From the NCBI GenBank assembly GCA_022829145.1, contig CM040752.1, positions 34,600,586-34,664,585 on the forward strand: a stretch of 64,000 bases of DNA, written 5' to 3'. The notes beneath the pieces were generated by a model, which was not told where the DNA came from, did no database searches, and saw only the letters and a list, made by a program, of their open reading frames with translations. Position numbers and translations under genes: made by a program. Of this stretch, positions 12,050 to 22,257 are shown piece by piece. Numbering within the stretch: the stretch's first letter is position 1; each line of letters starts with the position of its first letter. This DNA is from Albula goreensis. Taxonomy: Eukaryota; Chordata; Actinopteri; Albuliformes; Albulidae.

Positions 12050-12440
12050 GGACATTAGGCCCAAACAGCCAGCCGTCATTGTCCTCGATATTAGTACTGA
12101 AACACGCACACAAAAAAAAGTACTGGGGAGACAAGCTGCAGTCAAATTGGAGGACTGTGACAAAGAACTAACGAACATTTATCTAATTAAGCAGAGACAA
12201 AGGCCTGTGCCTAATAATGCTGATGATGCTGATGAAGAAGTATGCGTTTCCATGGCGCAGCCCTAGCGCCATGGAAACGGTCATATTCTGTACAAAGCAA
12301 ACCCTCTAATTTAGACAGCAGCAGTTAAATCAGGGGCTTGTTACTTCCTGTAAACTTGGCAGGGAGTCATGCCTAATCTCAGGAGGAGCCGCTGACGGAA
12401 GGCCATGTTTGGATCGCCATGCAGTACGTTTCAGAAACAT
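12050..12440. promoter_or_regulatory. Candidate conserved non-coding element containing an X-box palindrome
   Basis: Repeat-free block with 'atttatctaattaa' near 12178 (homeodomain-type core), 'tgacaaag' near 12158 and 'tacaaagcaaac' near 12291 (SOX/TCF-like), around the RFX-like palindrome at 12245-12279. An open frame of 165 codons (11769-12266, plus) overlaps its left part. That frame has no recognised domain and is of a length expected by chance in a window of this size. Confidence 0.35.
12245..12279. promoter_or_regulatory. Perfect palindrome of two facing RFX X-box-like motifs
   Basis: A 14-base arm 'cgtttccatggcgc' (12245-12258), a 7-base spacer, and its exact reverse complement (12266-12279). 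Each arm contains GTTTCCATGG, which matches the left half and spacer of the RFX X-box (GTTNCC AT GGNAAC) and keeps GG of the right half. X-box motifs are known to be enriched in vertebrate conserved non-coding DNA. The single-stranded form can also make a 14-bp hairpin. Confidence 0.6.
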
Positions 12441-12842
12441 TGACTTTAGCATAGGGGAGTGTCCAGGCAGCAGGAAAGAGTACATAACACTGGGAAAATT
12501 TAGGTCATGACTGGATGAAATTTACGTCCTGGGGACTTTTGCCCTAATGTTCTTAGAATGTTCTGGCAACCAAATATCGTTAACTGGGTGGATGTTTCTA
12601 AAACCATATTGGCTATACTCAGGTGACCTGTGACTGTGAGAGACAGCACAGTGTCGTTGTTTTGTGACATTTCTGGTGATGTCATAAAAGTGTTCTATTT
12701 CCATGATGTCATAAAAGTTTCTGTTTCCATCATGAATGCATCTAAAGTCCTGAATGAGTGGATATTTTTCAAGTTGCCCATATATGTATGTAACATACAA
12801 GGTTTGCAGACCATTTAGGTCCAGAAAGTACTCCTTGTATGT
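12441..12842. other. Unique sequence, no gene seen
   Basis: Unique DNA with a local repetition of 'tgatgtcataaaagt' (near 12676 and 12703). Otherwise nothing is recognised. Confidence 0.5.
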
Positions 12843-13110
12843 ACTATGGTAACACTTTACATTAAGCTGCACCTATACCTGTGTGCATATGAAACCGGGC
12901 TGGCCTTGTAACATGCTAAATAACGGTATCTAATATGTACCAGGGCTGACCTTGTTTCTTGAGTAATAAAGAATACCAGTGACCCTTATTCCATGTTTAT
13001 TACACTGCAGTTACTCAGTAAATAGCTGCTATTACCAAAGCAATTACAGTATAATTACACAAGTATAGATAATTTACTGTATAATGTTGCATTCACCATT
13101 TTCCCTAATA
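12843..13110 (+). mobile_element. Possible decayed MITE end
   Basis: Begins 'tatggtaacactttacatta', a terminus that I recall as common on teleost non-autonomous DNA elements. The interior is AT-rich with 'ttactcagtaaatagctg'. No matching inverted terminus is visible on the right, so this is at best a one-ended remnant. Confidence 0.3.
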
Positions 13111-13249
13111 ATTTTTTTTCATGATTACTAGTGATGTACATAACCATAAAATGCATTAGTCTCATATTCTCCCATTTTGCAGTATGTTCGGGATGCTCAA
13201 CCTCCAAGCAGGTGAACATTATACAGGTCAGGCTTGAATCTTTGGAGCC

Positions 13250-13530
13250 ACAGAAAATAAAGGAATTAGCACTTTAATTCCTCATTTAATTTATTTCTTA
13301 CCAGATGGGGAATTATGATCACATCAAAATGTAGAACCCGTGCAAAATATATAATGAACGCAATTATTGATTGGGCTGCAAAGACGAGAGCTCATTTCTC
13401 AGGAGCCAGCTCAGAGCCCACTCTTCTGCTGAAGCTTTTAAGTTCTCTGGAACAGTTTCTGTGACCTTTTTCACTGTGCTGTGACTTGAGGTGGCAGACA
13501 GGACGATAATGGGTAAATTATTTTTTTTAT
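13250..13530. promoter_or_regulatory. Candidate conserved non-coding element
   Basis: Repeat-free block with 'gcaattattgattgggctgc' near 13360 (homeodomain and CCAAT-like cores). Inference only. Confidence 0.22.
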
Positions 13531-13811
13531 TTGGATTATTTATATTGTACGTTAAGAGAAAAGTTCAGAGAAGAGTTCAGGAAAAGGGCAATATCTTAAC
13601 ACAAACACATGTGGGTGGGAGATTGATGCTTGGTTCCCTACATTTAGTATTCCAGAACTAAATGTACTTTTTGAATCTTTGATTTAATTAAGCACAGTCA
13701 AAACTGTCAGGTATGTCACATATATTCAGTGTTAAAGGGACCTGGGGAAGTGGCACCGGACACTCAGACACAAAGAAGGGAAAAGGACAAACAGAACCTG
13801 CTAATGAAAAT

Positions 13812-14147
13812 GGAGGAAGCTTAAATGAATGTACTGTAGTAAAGAGTGAAGGAAGCTGAAATGAATGTAGTTAAGAGTGAAGGAAGCTGAAATGAATGTA
13901 GTTAAGTGTGAAGGAAGCTGAAATGAATGTAGTTAAGAGTGAAGAAAGAAGCTGAAATGAATGTAGTTAAGAGTGAAGGAAGCTGAAATGAATGTAGTTA
14001 AGAGTGAAGGAAGCTGAAATGAATGTAGTTAAGAGTGAAGGAAGCTGAAATGAATGTAGTTAAGAGTGAAGGAAGCTGAAATGAATGTAGTTAAGAGTGA
14101 AGGAAGTTGAAATGAATGTAGTTAAGAGTGAATGAAGCTGAAATGAA
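13812..14147 (+). repeat. 31-bp minisatellite, about 11 copies
   Basis: Unit 'atgaatgtagttaagagtga' plus 'aggaagctgaa' repeats every 31 bases. One unit near 13923-13956 is 34 bases because of an extra 'aaa'. Both edges are degenerate ('ggaggaagcttaaatg' at the left, 'gaatgaagctg' at the right) while the centre is nearly uniform. Confidence 0.97.
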
Positions 14148-14777
14148 ATGCTTTGACCATTCAGTCACCAGTAAAATCCCTGTTTACTTACATTTTTATA
14201 AGTATATTTTCACAAACACCTAGAGAAAAAAATATTCTTTCATATGATTTCTCACTTTGGTATTCTGAAACATCTGAGCTACTGGTTTCAACTATGACTG
14301 AAATCTAAAGCATTAAAGTATTTTAAATATATATTTGACCCAATTCTGTGTGACATCATTGCTTACACTTTTAGTCCGTTTTTCAGTAATATCATACCGT
14401 GCTTTTGAGTCCCTTTTGGAGATGAAAGTGTGCATCTCTTAGTGCTGTCAGTAAGCATGGCTGTGCACATGGAAGGCCCTGGAGACACAGCTCATGCTAT
14501 CAAGGGTCACACCAACATGCTTACACAGAATGTCCAATTAAATGAGATGCCACTTCACACAATATGCTGTGTGTTCTAAACATGATTTAAGTGTAATCCT
14601 TAAAGGACGCGGTTTTCCTGTTTTTCATGGCCGTGCGTCATCTATAAAATATGATCCACATGCAGGGGAAAGCCCACCGGCCCACCGGCCCAGGGGCTCT
14701 GGGAAGGGAAGCAGTTGGCTGAAGGCAGAAAGAGTTTATGTACCCTGAAAGAACATAAAGAGCATTAATATATAAAG

Positions 14778-14780
<3 letters not shown>
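14148..14780. other. Unique sequence between tandem arrays
   Basis: Unique DNA with a short tandem 'cccaccggcccaccggccca' near 14676-14695. No gene is recognised. Confidence 0.5.

Positions 14781-14867
<87 letters not shown>
14781..14867 (+). repeat. (GT)n microsatellite, uninterrupted
   Basis: 87 bases of perfect GT with no interruption, so likely young and highly polymorphic. Confidence 0.99.
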
Positions 14868-14868
<1 letters not shown>

Positions 14869-14994
14869 TGTCTACTGCTGCTGTGCTTCTGTAAGTTGAA
14901 ATATAAATTATTTAATATAAATTCAAGGGCTAATGAAGGGTTAAACTGCATTTCTATGCCATTCCAGGCAGGTTTTAAAGGAAGGAAGAACCTG

Positions 14995-15245
14995 ACTCTG
15001 GATCAGGGACTTCATTCATAAGCTGTCTGAGTGCAGGGCTGATGATCCAGGTCCAGTTTCTCAGGTAACACTCATAATTGCTCAGTGTAGATATGGACAG
15101 GGGAAGGCTGAACCCAGATCAGTGCTCCAACTCAAGACAGCCTATGCATACAGGCCCTGACCACGGATCAGTTTTGCCTTTAGCCCATAATGGATAAAGG
15201 TTGGATGAGGATGGTGGTAACCTGATCCCAGGTCAGCGTTCAGCA
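14995..15245 (+). repeat. Possible old interspersed repeat
   Basis: Recurring 'gatca' words: 'ctctggatcagggac', 'gctgatgatccaggtcc', 'aacccagatcagtgctcc', 'cacggatcagtttt' and 'tgatcccaggtcag'. From memory the order 'agatcagtgctcc' then 'catacaggccctgac' resembles an old dispersed fish repeat. A diverged relative may lie near 40040-40150 ('ttcaggatcagctcttcc', 'tcagatcagcactt'). Confidence 0.35.
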
Positions 15246-15510
15246 TTGTATTTCTGGTCCTGGAGAGTCTGAGTCATACGCTGTGTTTCATCGCCTCTCA
15301 ACACTTAAAAATTGAATGAAAGGTTAATTTCTCACTGGCTGTGCTCACCTGGGTCGTGGGGTATAAATTTGGTTCTCACATTAAGGGGAAAAGCCTGTGG
15401 TCTTCCAGAACCAGGTATGTGGAAAACTGGTGCTTGTGATGGATGACGGACCACTAGAACCCAAGCAGCTTCTTTTAAGGCCATGTTCATGTTTTTAAAT
15501 GCATTTTAAA

Positions 15511-15807
15511 ACAGTGTGTACTGAGTGCAGTTTGTGTGTTAAAGCTGTGTGTACTGAGTGCAGTTTGTGTGTTAAAGCAGTGTGTACTGAGTGCAGTTTG
15601 TGTGTTAAAGCTGTGTGTACTGAGTGCAGTGTGTGTGTTAAAGCTGTGTGTACTGAGTGCAGTGTGTGTGTTAAAGCAGTGTGTACTGAGTGCAGTGTGT
15701 GTGTTAAAACAGTGTGTACTGAGTGCAGTGTGTGTGTTAAAGCAGTGTGTACTGAGTGCAGTGTGTGTGTTAAAGCAGTGTGTACTGAGTGCAGTTTGCG
15801 TGTTAAG
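15511..15807 (+). repeat. 33-bp minisatellite, 9 copies
   Basis: Unit 'cagtgtgtactgagtgcagt' plus 'ttgtgtgttaaag' repeats nine times with no indels. Variable positions are cag/ctg at the unit start and ttt/gtg in the middle. Because 33 is a multiple of three and the unit lacks stops in two plus frames, open frames of about 115 codons run through it with a Cys-rich 11-residue period. Nothing outside the array supports a gene. Confidence 0.98.
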
Positions 15808-16784
15808 GGGAAAGGAGCTGTTCCATGGCTCCGCCCAGCGTTGTTTGCTGACTGATATTCACGCTGCCAGGTGAACCGCGGGCTCCCCGTCTCACACGGC
15901 TACAAAGAGCAAGCAGCAAAGGGTCTCTGAGATTTTTTTTTTTTTAAAGAACAGCTGATTATAAAGTGGGTTTTTCTACCTTTGAACGGGAGCAGTGCCC
16001 CCCCAGGCAAAACGAGGAGCAAGATCACTATGCAAAAACCAAAAAAGCTACTCAAGCAGAAAACGCTGAGAGTGAAAGAACAGAGGCAACGCGCGGCGCC
16101 TTCTCACATCAGCCCACAATGCCTCCCACTTCACTGGTGTAAGGTGTCTAACTTAAGGATGAACCCGGCCTTTCTCCTGCTTTGCTGTGATTCAGTAAAT
16201 AATTGCTTTTGAAGTAATTTCTTGCCCATAGGCGCGGCACACCCTGTTTTCAGAGCTTCTGGAAGAGTGCTGGGCTCCAACAGCTGTGGAGGCCGACCGC
16301 TGTGCTGTCAGAGGAGACTCCAGCGCAGGGCCAATAGCAGCGGCCGTAACCCTGGCTCCGGCCTTTCAGAGACTGTACCCACTCTACTGTAAGACACAAA
16401 CCTCCCTGCTGAGTGGGATCTCTCAGATGTGGACATACATCATACAGAAATATTGACAGCCAGGAAGTGAGGCGCTAGGGAGGACTGTACACACTCACTC
16501 AGCAACACTCCTAAAAAGGTGACAGAGACATATATAGTATATATTGGAAACTCTTATACTGCTTAGACTGTTTATCGTTTATATCCAAAGGGGAGCTGGA
16601 GAGGGTAACTTCCCCTTTGTTTTGTTCGGTGAACCTGGTATTATGTAACTTGCATACCTTCTTTGAAGCCATAAAATATTGATCACAAAAAAGATTGTGT
16701 CCACTTTAGATGGATTTACTGCGCTTGTAGTGGGATTTGATGGCTGCTTTTTCTGGCCTCTTTGCAGTGAAAGCTATGATTACG
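15808..16784. other. Unique sequence, no gene seen
   Basis: Moderately GC-rich unique DNA around 15880-16400, with a CCAAT-type 'gccaatagc' near 16330, then AT-rich. A promoter or CNE is possible but nothing specific supports it. Confidence 0.4.
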
Positions 16785-16855
16785 TATTTTTATTCTTTTA
16801 CCAGGTAGGTGTTATTGAGATTAAAATGCCACTTTACTAAGAGTGACCTGACCAA
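16785..16855 (-). mobile_element. Decayed LINE 3' end, minus strand
   Basis: On the minus strand this reads 'ggtcaggtcactcttagta', then 'attttaatctcaataacacc', then 'tacctggtaaaagaataaaa'. The order 'atctcaat', 'cctggtaaa', 'aataaa' is typical of fish LINE 3' termini and matches the plus-strand tail at 33100-33200. No reverse-transcriptase segment remains. Confidence 0.55.
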
Positions 16856-17560
16856 AAATTTTCAGCACACAAAGTTATAGATGATGAAACATTATTAAAA
16901 GTGCACACATTATTTGGATCACTGAAATGAATTATAATATTTGTAGAATATCTGTATCTGCAAATAGAAGACCAGTCTCAAAGGTGAGAACAAGAATTGA
17001 TTATGCAAACCAGTGCCTATGACTGTTTTGTAATCAATCTGAAAAGTAAAAAAGGGAGGGCTTTTTGCATCATAAACATGCTATCTACAGCCTTTGAAAT
17101 TGCACCTTCATTCAGCACAAATGGTTTGTTTAGTGATAATTAGTCAAATAACCAAAATACTGGAAGCATGATGAGAAATGTACCCTCCTTGATTGGTGAA
17201 TTACGTGCCACAGAAAACGATGCAATATCTCATCGGATGCAGTGGAACTGATATTCAGGGATGCTGTCAAAGAACTGATACAGGCACACCTGTACCTGCT
17301 ATACCTGCAAAACAAACACAGCTTTCAGATTCTCCCTCCAGAAAATATGATGTTCAACAAGAACAATGACACTTTTCACCAGCGCTGAAAAAACAATATG
17401 TATTTGTAAAGGGAAGTAGGGAACTGTTTTCTGTTTAAGGTTAGGGATACACTTTAGCCAATTCACAGAGACTCACTCCACCGTCGTTACCGTGACAGCG
17501 ATTGTATGGGAGGCGATCTGCACAGTCTGTCAGGGCACGGTACTGGAGTCTCTGCATTTT
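16856..17560. other. AT-rich unique sequence
   Basis: No gene, RNA or repeat is recognised between the LINE tail and the SINE. Confidence 0.5.
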
Positions 17561-17732
17561 TGTGGCAGCGCAGTGCAATGTTAGGGGGCTTGTCTTGTCT
17601 CTACGAGGTTGCGGGTTTGAATCCAAGCTCAGGTATTGCTGTTGTGCACTTCAATTGCCTCAATAAATATCCAGCTGTCTAAGTGGATGGAGTGTAATAT
17701 GTACACTTCAGAGCATCTGCTAAATTATCATT
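17561..17732 (+). mobile_element. tRNA-derived SINE, plus strand
   Basis: A tRNA-like head with 'tggcagcgcagtgcaatgtt' (A-box region) at the left, and a B box 'ggtttgaatcc' at 17614-17624, one base from the pol III consensus GGTTCGAATCC. The 3' tail 'cagagcatctgctaaa' ends near 17725. The tail resembles those of the SINE copies at 20800, 31272 and 54672. It is decayed and unlikely to be mobile. Confidence 0.75.
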
Positions 17733-17930
17733 TTTAAAATTTTTACAGTTTATCCAAACTGACATCAAAATAGCTCACCAGAAAATCTGAATGCTGACCT
17801 GAGAGGTAGCACACATGCTAATTAGTTTTCTGGGTGATGCTTTATTTTGAGGTCCACTTATAAACTAAAAACAAATCATTGTTTCAACATGTGCTTTTGT
17901 TTCTAAACAGGGACTAATGGGTTGACCAAG
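17733..17930. other. Unique AT-rich sequence
   Basis: Nothing recognised. Confidence 0.45.
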
Positions 17931-17970
17931 CAATAATAATTATTGTAATAATAATAATGATAATGATAAC
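17931..17970 (+). repeat. (AAT)n-type microsatellite, impure
   Basis: 'aataataattattgtaataa' followed by 'taataatgataatgataa'. A short imperfect triplet repeat. Confidence 0.85.
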
Positions 17971-19899
17971 AGAGGCTCTGATTTGCCATTCCCATCCAAA
18001 TAACCTGCATCAGCGGTGCTTGAAATATTTTTGAAGTTGGGGGGGACCAAACTGTGAGAAAAAGTTCTCAACTTTTAAATTTATACAATTGCTGAAACGC
18101 AAAGTGTGGGTGGGGGGATCGGGGTCCCTATGAAACTAGGGGGGACGTATAACCCCTGCCCCCACCCCCCCACCAAATCCGCTCCCCTGACCTGCAGACC
18201 AGTGTAAACATTTTAGAGTTGCTTTGCTTTCGGCGAGTTGGATTCTGTCCACTTAAATCAGTGAGATGGTCAGTGTTTAATTTAACTGCAGCAGAGTTGA
18301 CCCTGAGAGGCTTCAGACATGCTGTCATCTTTCACAGTTAAACGCAGTGACATGCAGAGAGGCTCGGGGGGGCCAGTGTCCCACTACCAAAGGGCTAACT
18401 TCAGCAGTGGTGTGCTAGTGCTGCTAACTGCTAATTCCAGCTATCAAAACACTTCAGAGGGACAGCTTGGCCAAAAGAGTGCAAACGGACCGTTGCACGG
18501 ACAACAACAGGATGGAGGTGTGCACGTCCCTATCCAAATGTCATTTTGACACCCAATGAGCTGCCGCTGAGAGAGAGGGACAGCGGTATGGCCGTCCCGG
18601 TGGTGATTTGGGGTGGATGTGGGGGTGGAATTAAAGCTGGAGGGTGAGAAGAGAATGGTGGGAGTGAGAGAGGGGGTGAGTTAGCAGACTGAGAGGGGTG
18701 AGCATGCTGAGAGGAGAAGCAGGAGGGAAATGAGTACATACCTGCATCCACTTTTTTAAAAACGTGTTTTCATAGGCTTCCTTTATTACCTTTTAACTTA
18801 CATTTTTCACTTTCAGGCGTTTTTTTCATCTTATTTTACCTTTGTTGTTATAATTTACTTTGTCTTTCATTTCCGTGTACACCAGTTTATTTTAATTGTT
18901 CTCAGTTTTATGGCTCAGACTTGTGCAGAATGTGATTTGTGCTATTTCAGTGAGACACGTTGTGCTATATTCTTGAAATATGTTGTATAAACAATAAAAC
19001 ATCATCATCTGAAATCAACATGCAAGCCATTCAAATGAACAGGCTATTTAAACAGAAAATTAACAGTAAAACAGTAACAAGTTAAGCACAATAACAAAGA
19101 TCTACAAAAGATTTGTTTAATTGTGTTTCAGTGTTTTATTATTTCTGTTGCAAATAGTTATGGTATATGGGGAATAAGCTACCCTGATCTCAGCAGTTGT
19201 ATGAAAATAATCAATTTCATTGTGGTTACAACCCTAAAGATTCACACAAAATGTGGTAAGAGCCACAGGCCTCAGGGAAGAGTCAGGGTGAAGCCTGTTA
19301 ACTTAGTGATGTAGTACAACGATCCTTTGCTGAAAAACCATCGGTCAGAATATATATCATTAAATAGGCCTACATCATACTGCCCTGCCAGTACCCTCTC
19401 AAAACTACATAATGTTTTTTTTTTTGTAATAAAATTACTATTTAATACCTGGAAATTACTGGAGAAAATGCTGGAAATGACTTGTAATACTGAAAGGTGC
19501 ATAACCACAGGTAGGTTAGAAATACACTAGAAGACAGAAGTGTTCCTTATTTTTTAATGCTCATGCTGGCATAGTTAAGTCCTGGGAGGGCATTGAGATT
19601 ATTTTTGATTTTTCATGATAAAATCTATCCAATTTTTTAATGTCATTATTCTGTTATTAAATCAATGCACATTATGCAGTCAGTGTTTTAAAAAAATTAT
19701 TTTCTCTGTGGGCCGCCATCTTCCATAATTCAGATCACCACAAATGAAAGATTTTTGCAGAAACATTCATTGTGTGAACACAGTGAGGATCCACAGTTTC
19801 TTGAATTATACCATTTTTAATATGTAAAATAACTCCTGTATATGCACAGAGCATGCACAATCTGGGAATACACTGAAATACTTCCAGTCCAGAGATATG
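17971..19899. other. Unique sequence, possible old repeat at left
   Basis: At 18010-18190 there are G-runs and C-runs facing each other ('ttgggggggacc', 'actaggggggacg', 'cccccacccccccacc'), as in some decayed invertebrate and fish elements, but no ends can be placed. The rest, including AT-rich 18750-19800, holds nothing recognised. Confidence 0.35.
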
Positions 19900-20430
19900 A
19901 GGGCCAGAGAGAGGCTGTGTATACGCAGCGACTGCGTTCTCGATTCAGACTTAACTACGTTAAATGGAGCAGATAATGACCTGGGCGTTATTGGCCGAGC
20001 GCCGTGGCAACAAGGGGCCATCCTCTCAGACAGCTCGAGACGGCCACTCGCTCGTGTCACGTGAACGTGATGTCAAACTTCCCCTTCTGGGCTCATTCCC
20101 CCCTTCAGCTCCGGCTTCAGCTCGGCTTCGGCTTGACATTTAGCGTGGAAATCGGCGCACCGCAGAGCAAAGCCAGACGCATAAAAAGGCACTGCTGCTC
20201 CACGGCCCCATGAAGGAAATGTGATTAACTATCACATCTAGGTGCGCGGGCCTCTAATAAAATCTCACGAGATGTTTTTGTGCCGCAAATTGCCCTTTCC
20301 TTGTGTTGACTGTGCCACTTACGGGTATGAAAAATGCTTCGGCAAATGACCGGAGGGGGTGGGAATGAATGAACCTGCTATCGCAACATTGCATATTTAA
20401 GCCTCATATCTCCAGAGTGCCTGATGACCC
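19900..20430. promoter_or_regulatory. Candidate conserved non-coding element, GC-rich
   Basis: A repeat-free island of higher GC and CpG inside AT-rich DNA. It contains an E-box 'tcacgtga' near 20056-20063, 'ccgtggcaacaaggggccat' near 20002 (half X-box and SOX-like), and 'ttaactatcacatc' near 20224. It could equally be a small CpG-rich promoter. Inference from composition. Confidence 0.3.
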
Positions 20431-20799
20431 ATCTATTTTTGGGGCACGCCGTCCCGTTTGAACGGTTCACGCTGCCGTCGGACCGCGTGCCCCGGCTCAG
20501 AGAGGAGGGTTAAAGTGTTTACCTGCAATGCTAAATAAAAGAAGAATTTTAAAAAACGCTGTGTTCTGAGCGCCTGTAGGACGCGGGACCCAGAGGCGCC
20601 AGCGGTGAGGCAAAAACACACCGGGGCGCATTATCTGATGGGTTTCAGACATGGCGTTTATCAATGAAGGAGGTGTCTCCGTCCTGCAGGATGCTGGGGC
20701 TGACCTTTTCAGTATTCCTGCTCAGACCACAATGGCGGTCCCCAAAGGCTTCGGCTCAGGCAGGAAGGAGCATACACTGCGCAGGACAGCAGGAGGGGT
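20431..20799. other. GC-moderate unique sequence
   Basis: Continuation of the GC-rich stretch with no recognised exon or RNA. Confidence 0.4.
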
Positions 20800-21003
20800 G
20801 CTGCTGAATGGTGTGGTGTAATGGTTAGGGAGCTGAGTTTGTAATCCAGAGGCTGTAGGCTCAATTCCCAGGCATGCTGACTGCCATTCTACCCTTGAAA
20901 AAGTACCCTACATGAATTGCTGCAACAAATATACTGCTACATGACTGGACAGTGTGCAAAAAATGTAAGTTCTGGACACAGGCTTCTGCCAAATACCAAA
21001 CGG
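20800..21003 (+). mobile_element. tRNA-derived SINE, plus strand, best-preserved copy
   Basis: A box 'tggtgtaatggttaggg' near 20814-20830 and B box 'ggctcaattcc' at 20858-20868, 30 bases apart as in a tRNA. A unique middle follows, then the tail 'ttctggacacaggcttctgc' and 'caaata' near 20969-20996. The tail is close to the 'ctctggataagagcgtctgc' ending known from several fish SINE families. Promoter boxes are recognisable but substitutions throughout suggest an inactive copy. Confidence 0.85.
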
Positions 21004-21539
21004 TTAGTGGAACAAACAGAAATGGTAGGTGGTTTCTGATTTTAACCCAGAAAACCCATAAGTGTTTTGCTGTGGTGAGCTTAATATTTTGGTTGGTTGA
21101 TTCAAGTCAATGACTGGCTGCTCATTTTATCTCCACCCACTATGGAGTTTATTAAACCATGCTTAACAGTCAGCAGAATCCTTGGCTACATTTTCAGACG
21201 GACAGGCTGGACCTGGGGAGGCGGGGTTGTGTAGTGCCAATTACCTCATTTAAATTGAATCCAGCCAATCAGTGGTCAGGCTGCACTTGTGATGGATGGG
21301 TGATGTTTTGTTAACAATAAAAAGGGTGGAGCCAACATCTTCTTTCAAAGGCTCACTGACCTTAAGCAATCATAATATGGTTGGTTTTATTGTAGATAAT
21401 ACTGGCTTTTGGTTGGTTATTGACCAAAAATTGATTAATTACCATTTGGGGTTTATGAGACCCCAGGCAATCATTAACTCAAATCCGAAATGTTCTTGGG
21501 CACAAATAGTGTAGTTTTTGTTATTGGTTCTTCCTGCAG
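21004..21539. other. Unique sequence, no gene seen
   Basis: Unique DNA with repeated 'ggttgg' and 'ggttgattc' words but no recognised element. Confidence 0.45.
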
Positions 21540-21960
21540 ATTCCGCTCTTAATTTCCACGGCAGAATCCGGGCTGTGTTCGGGGAATGGAACAGGCAGGA
21601 AATGTTAACAGTTCCACATGAGCCGCCCATCGTTAGCAATCTTAACAAGCGGTCGGAAAAGCATGCTCTTTTAATTGTGAAATGACCTGGGTATTTACCC
21701 GAAATCTCCAGGAATTTAAGATTAATCTGCCTGCCAAGCTCCTAGATGATCAGGGATTTATAAAATGAGACTTGGGAATTTTCTCAGGGGCCAATTAATG
21801 TTGGAAAACGAGTCAGCGCTGAAACGCAAATTAACTGAGTCAAGAATTAGATTTTTATGAGGGTGCCGAACGGGGTTGGGAAGGTGTCAGCAAACAAGCA
21901 TGGCAGCGTGGAACAAAACAGACGGATCCACTTTGACACGGAGCAGCAGAAAGGCTGTGA
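21540..21960. promoter_or_regulatory. Candidate conserved non-coding element
   Basis: Repeat-free block with 'gccaattaatgttgg' near 21790, 'gcaaattaactgagtcaaga' near 21826 (homeodomain and AP-1/MAF-like), and 'taattgtgaaatgacc' near 21672. Inference from motif density. Confidence 0.28.
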
Positions 21961-22140
21961 GCGTGGGGCGGGAGGGGGCCACTGCAGTCAGTTACTTCAC
22001 AGGATTTTAAATCACATCAAGTCGCTGGCATCCCCCTCCATCTCTCGCTCCACCTCTCTCCCTCGCTCCATCCTTTTGTGAGGTGATCTGAAGGTGTAGT
22101 CTGTGTAAGCCGTGCCATGGCACCGTGAACCACCATAGAA

Positions 22141-22170
22141 GGGGGTGGTGGTGGGGGTGGGGTGGGGGGG
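22141..22170 (+). other. G-quadruplex motif, plus strand
   Basis: G-runs of 5, 5, 4 and 7 separated by single T or short TGG loops within 30 bases. This meets the standard G3+N1-7 pattern with very short loops. Confidence 0.8.
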
Positions 22171-22257
22171 AACTGACTGTGGCTACTTATTAAAAGCCAC
22201 CTGCCTGGAAAAATCGATGAATCTCAGAGCTGGATCAATGGGTGCCCCTGCTGGGGG

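Noticed and set aside
11769-12266. 165-codon open frame outside simple repeats
   Set aside because: No recognised domain, no splice context, and a length that can arise by chance when both strands of 64 kb are scanned. It runs into the X-box palindrome. Conservation of the reading frame would be needed to revive it.
15511-15807. Repeated Cys-x-x-Cys pattern suggesting a metal-binding protein
   Set aside because: The pattern is a by-product of the 33-bp DNA repeat; there is no sequence outside the array to make a protein.
18010-18190. Facing G-run and C-run stretches resembling a transposon
   Set aside because: No terminal inverted repeats or target duplication could be placed.
17561-21003. 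SINE heads considered as functional tRNA genes
   Set aside because: Both have pol III boxes but lack a complete cloverleaf and acceptor stem, and continue into SINE bodies and tails.
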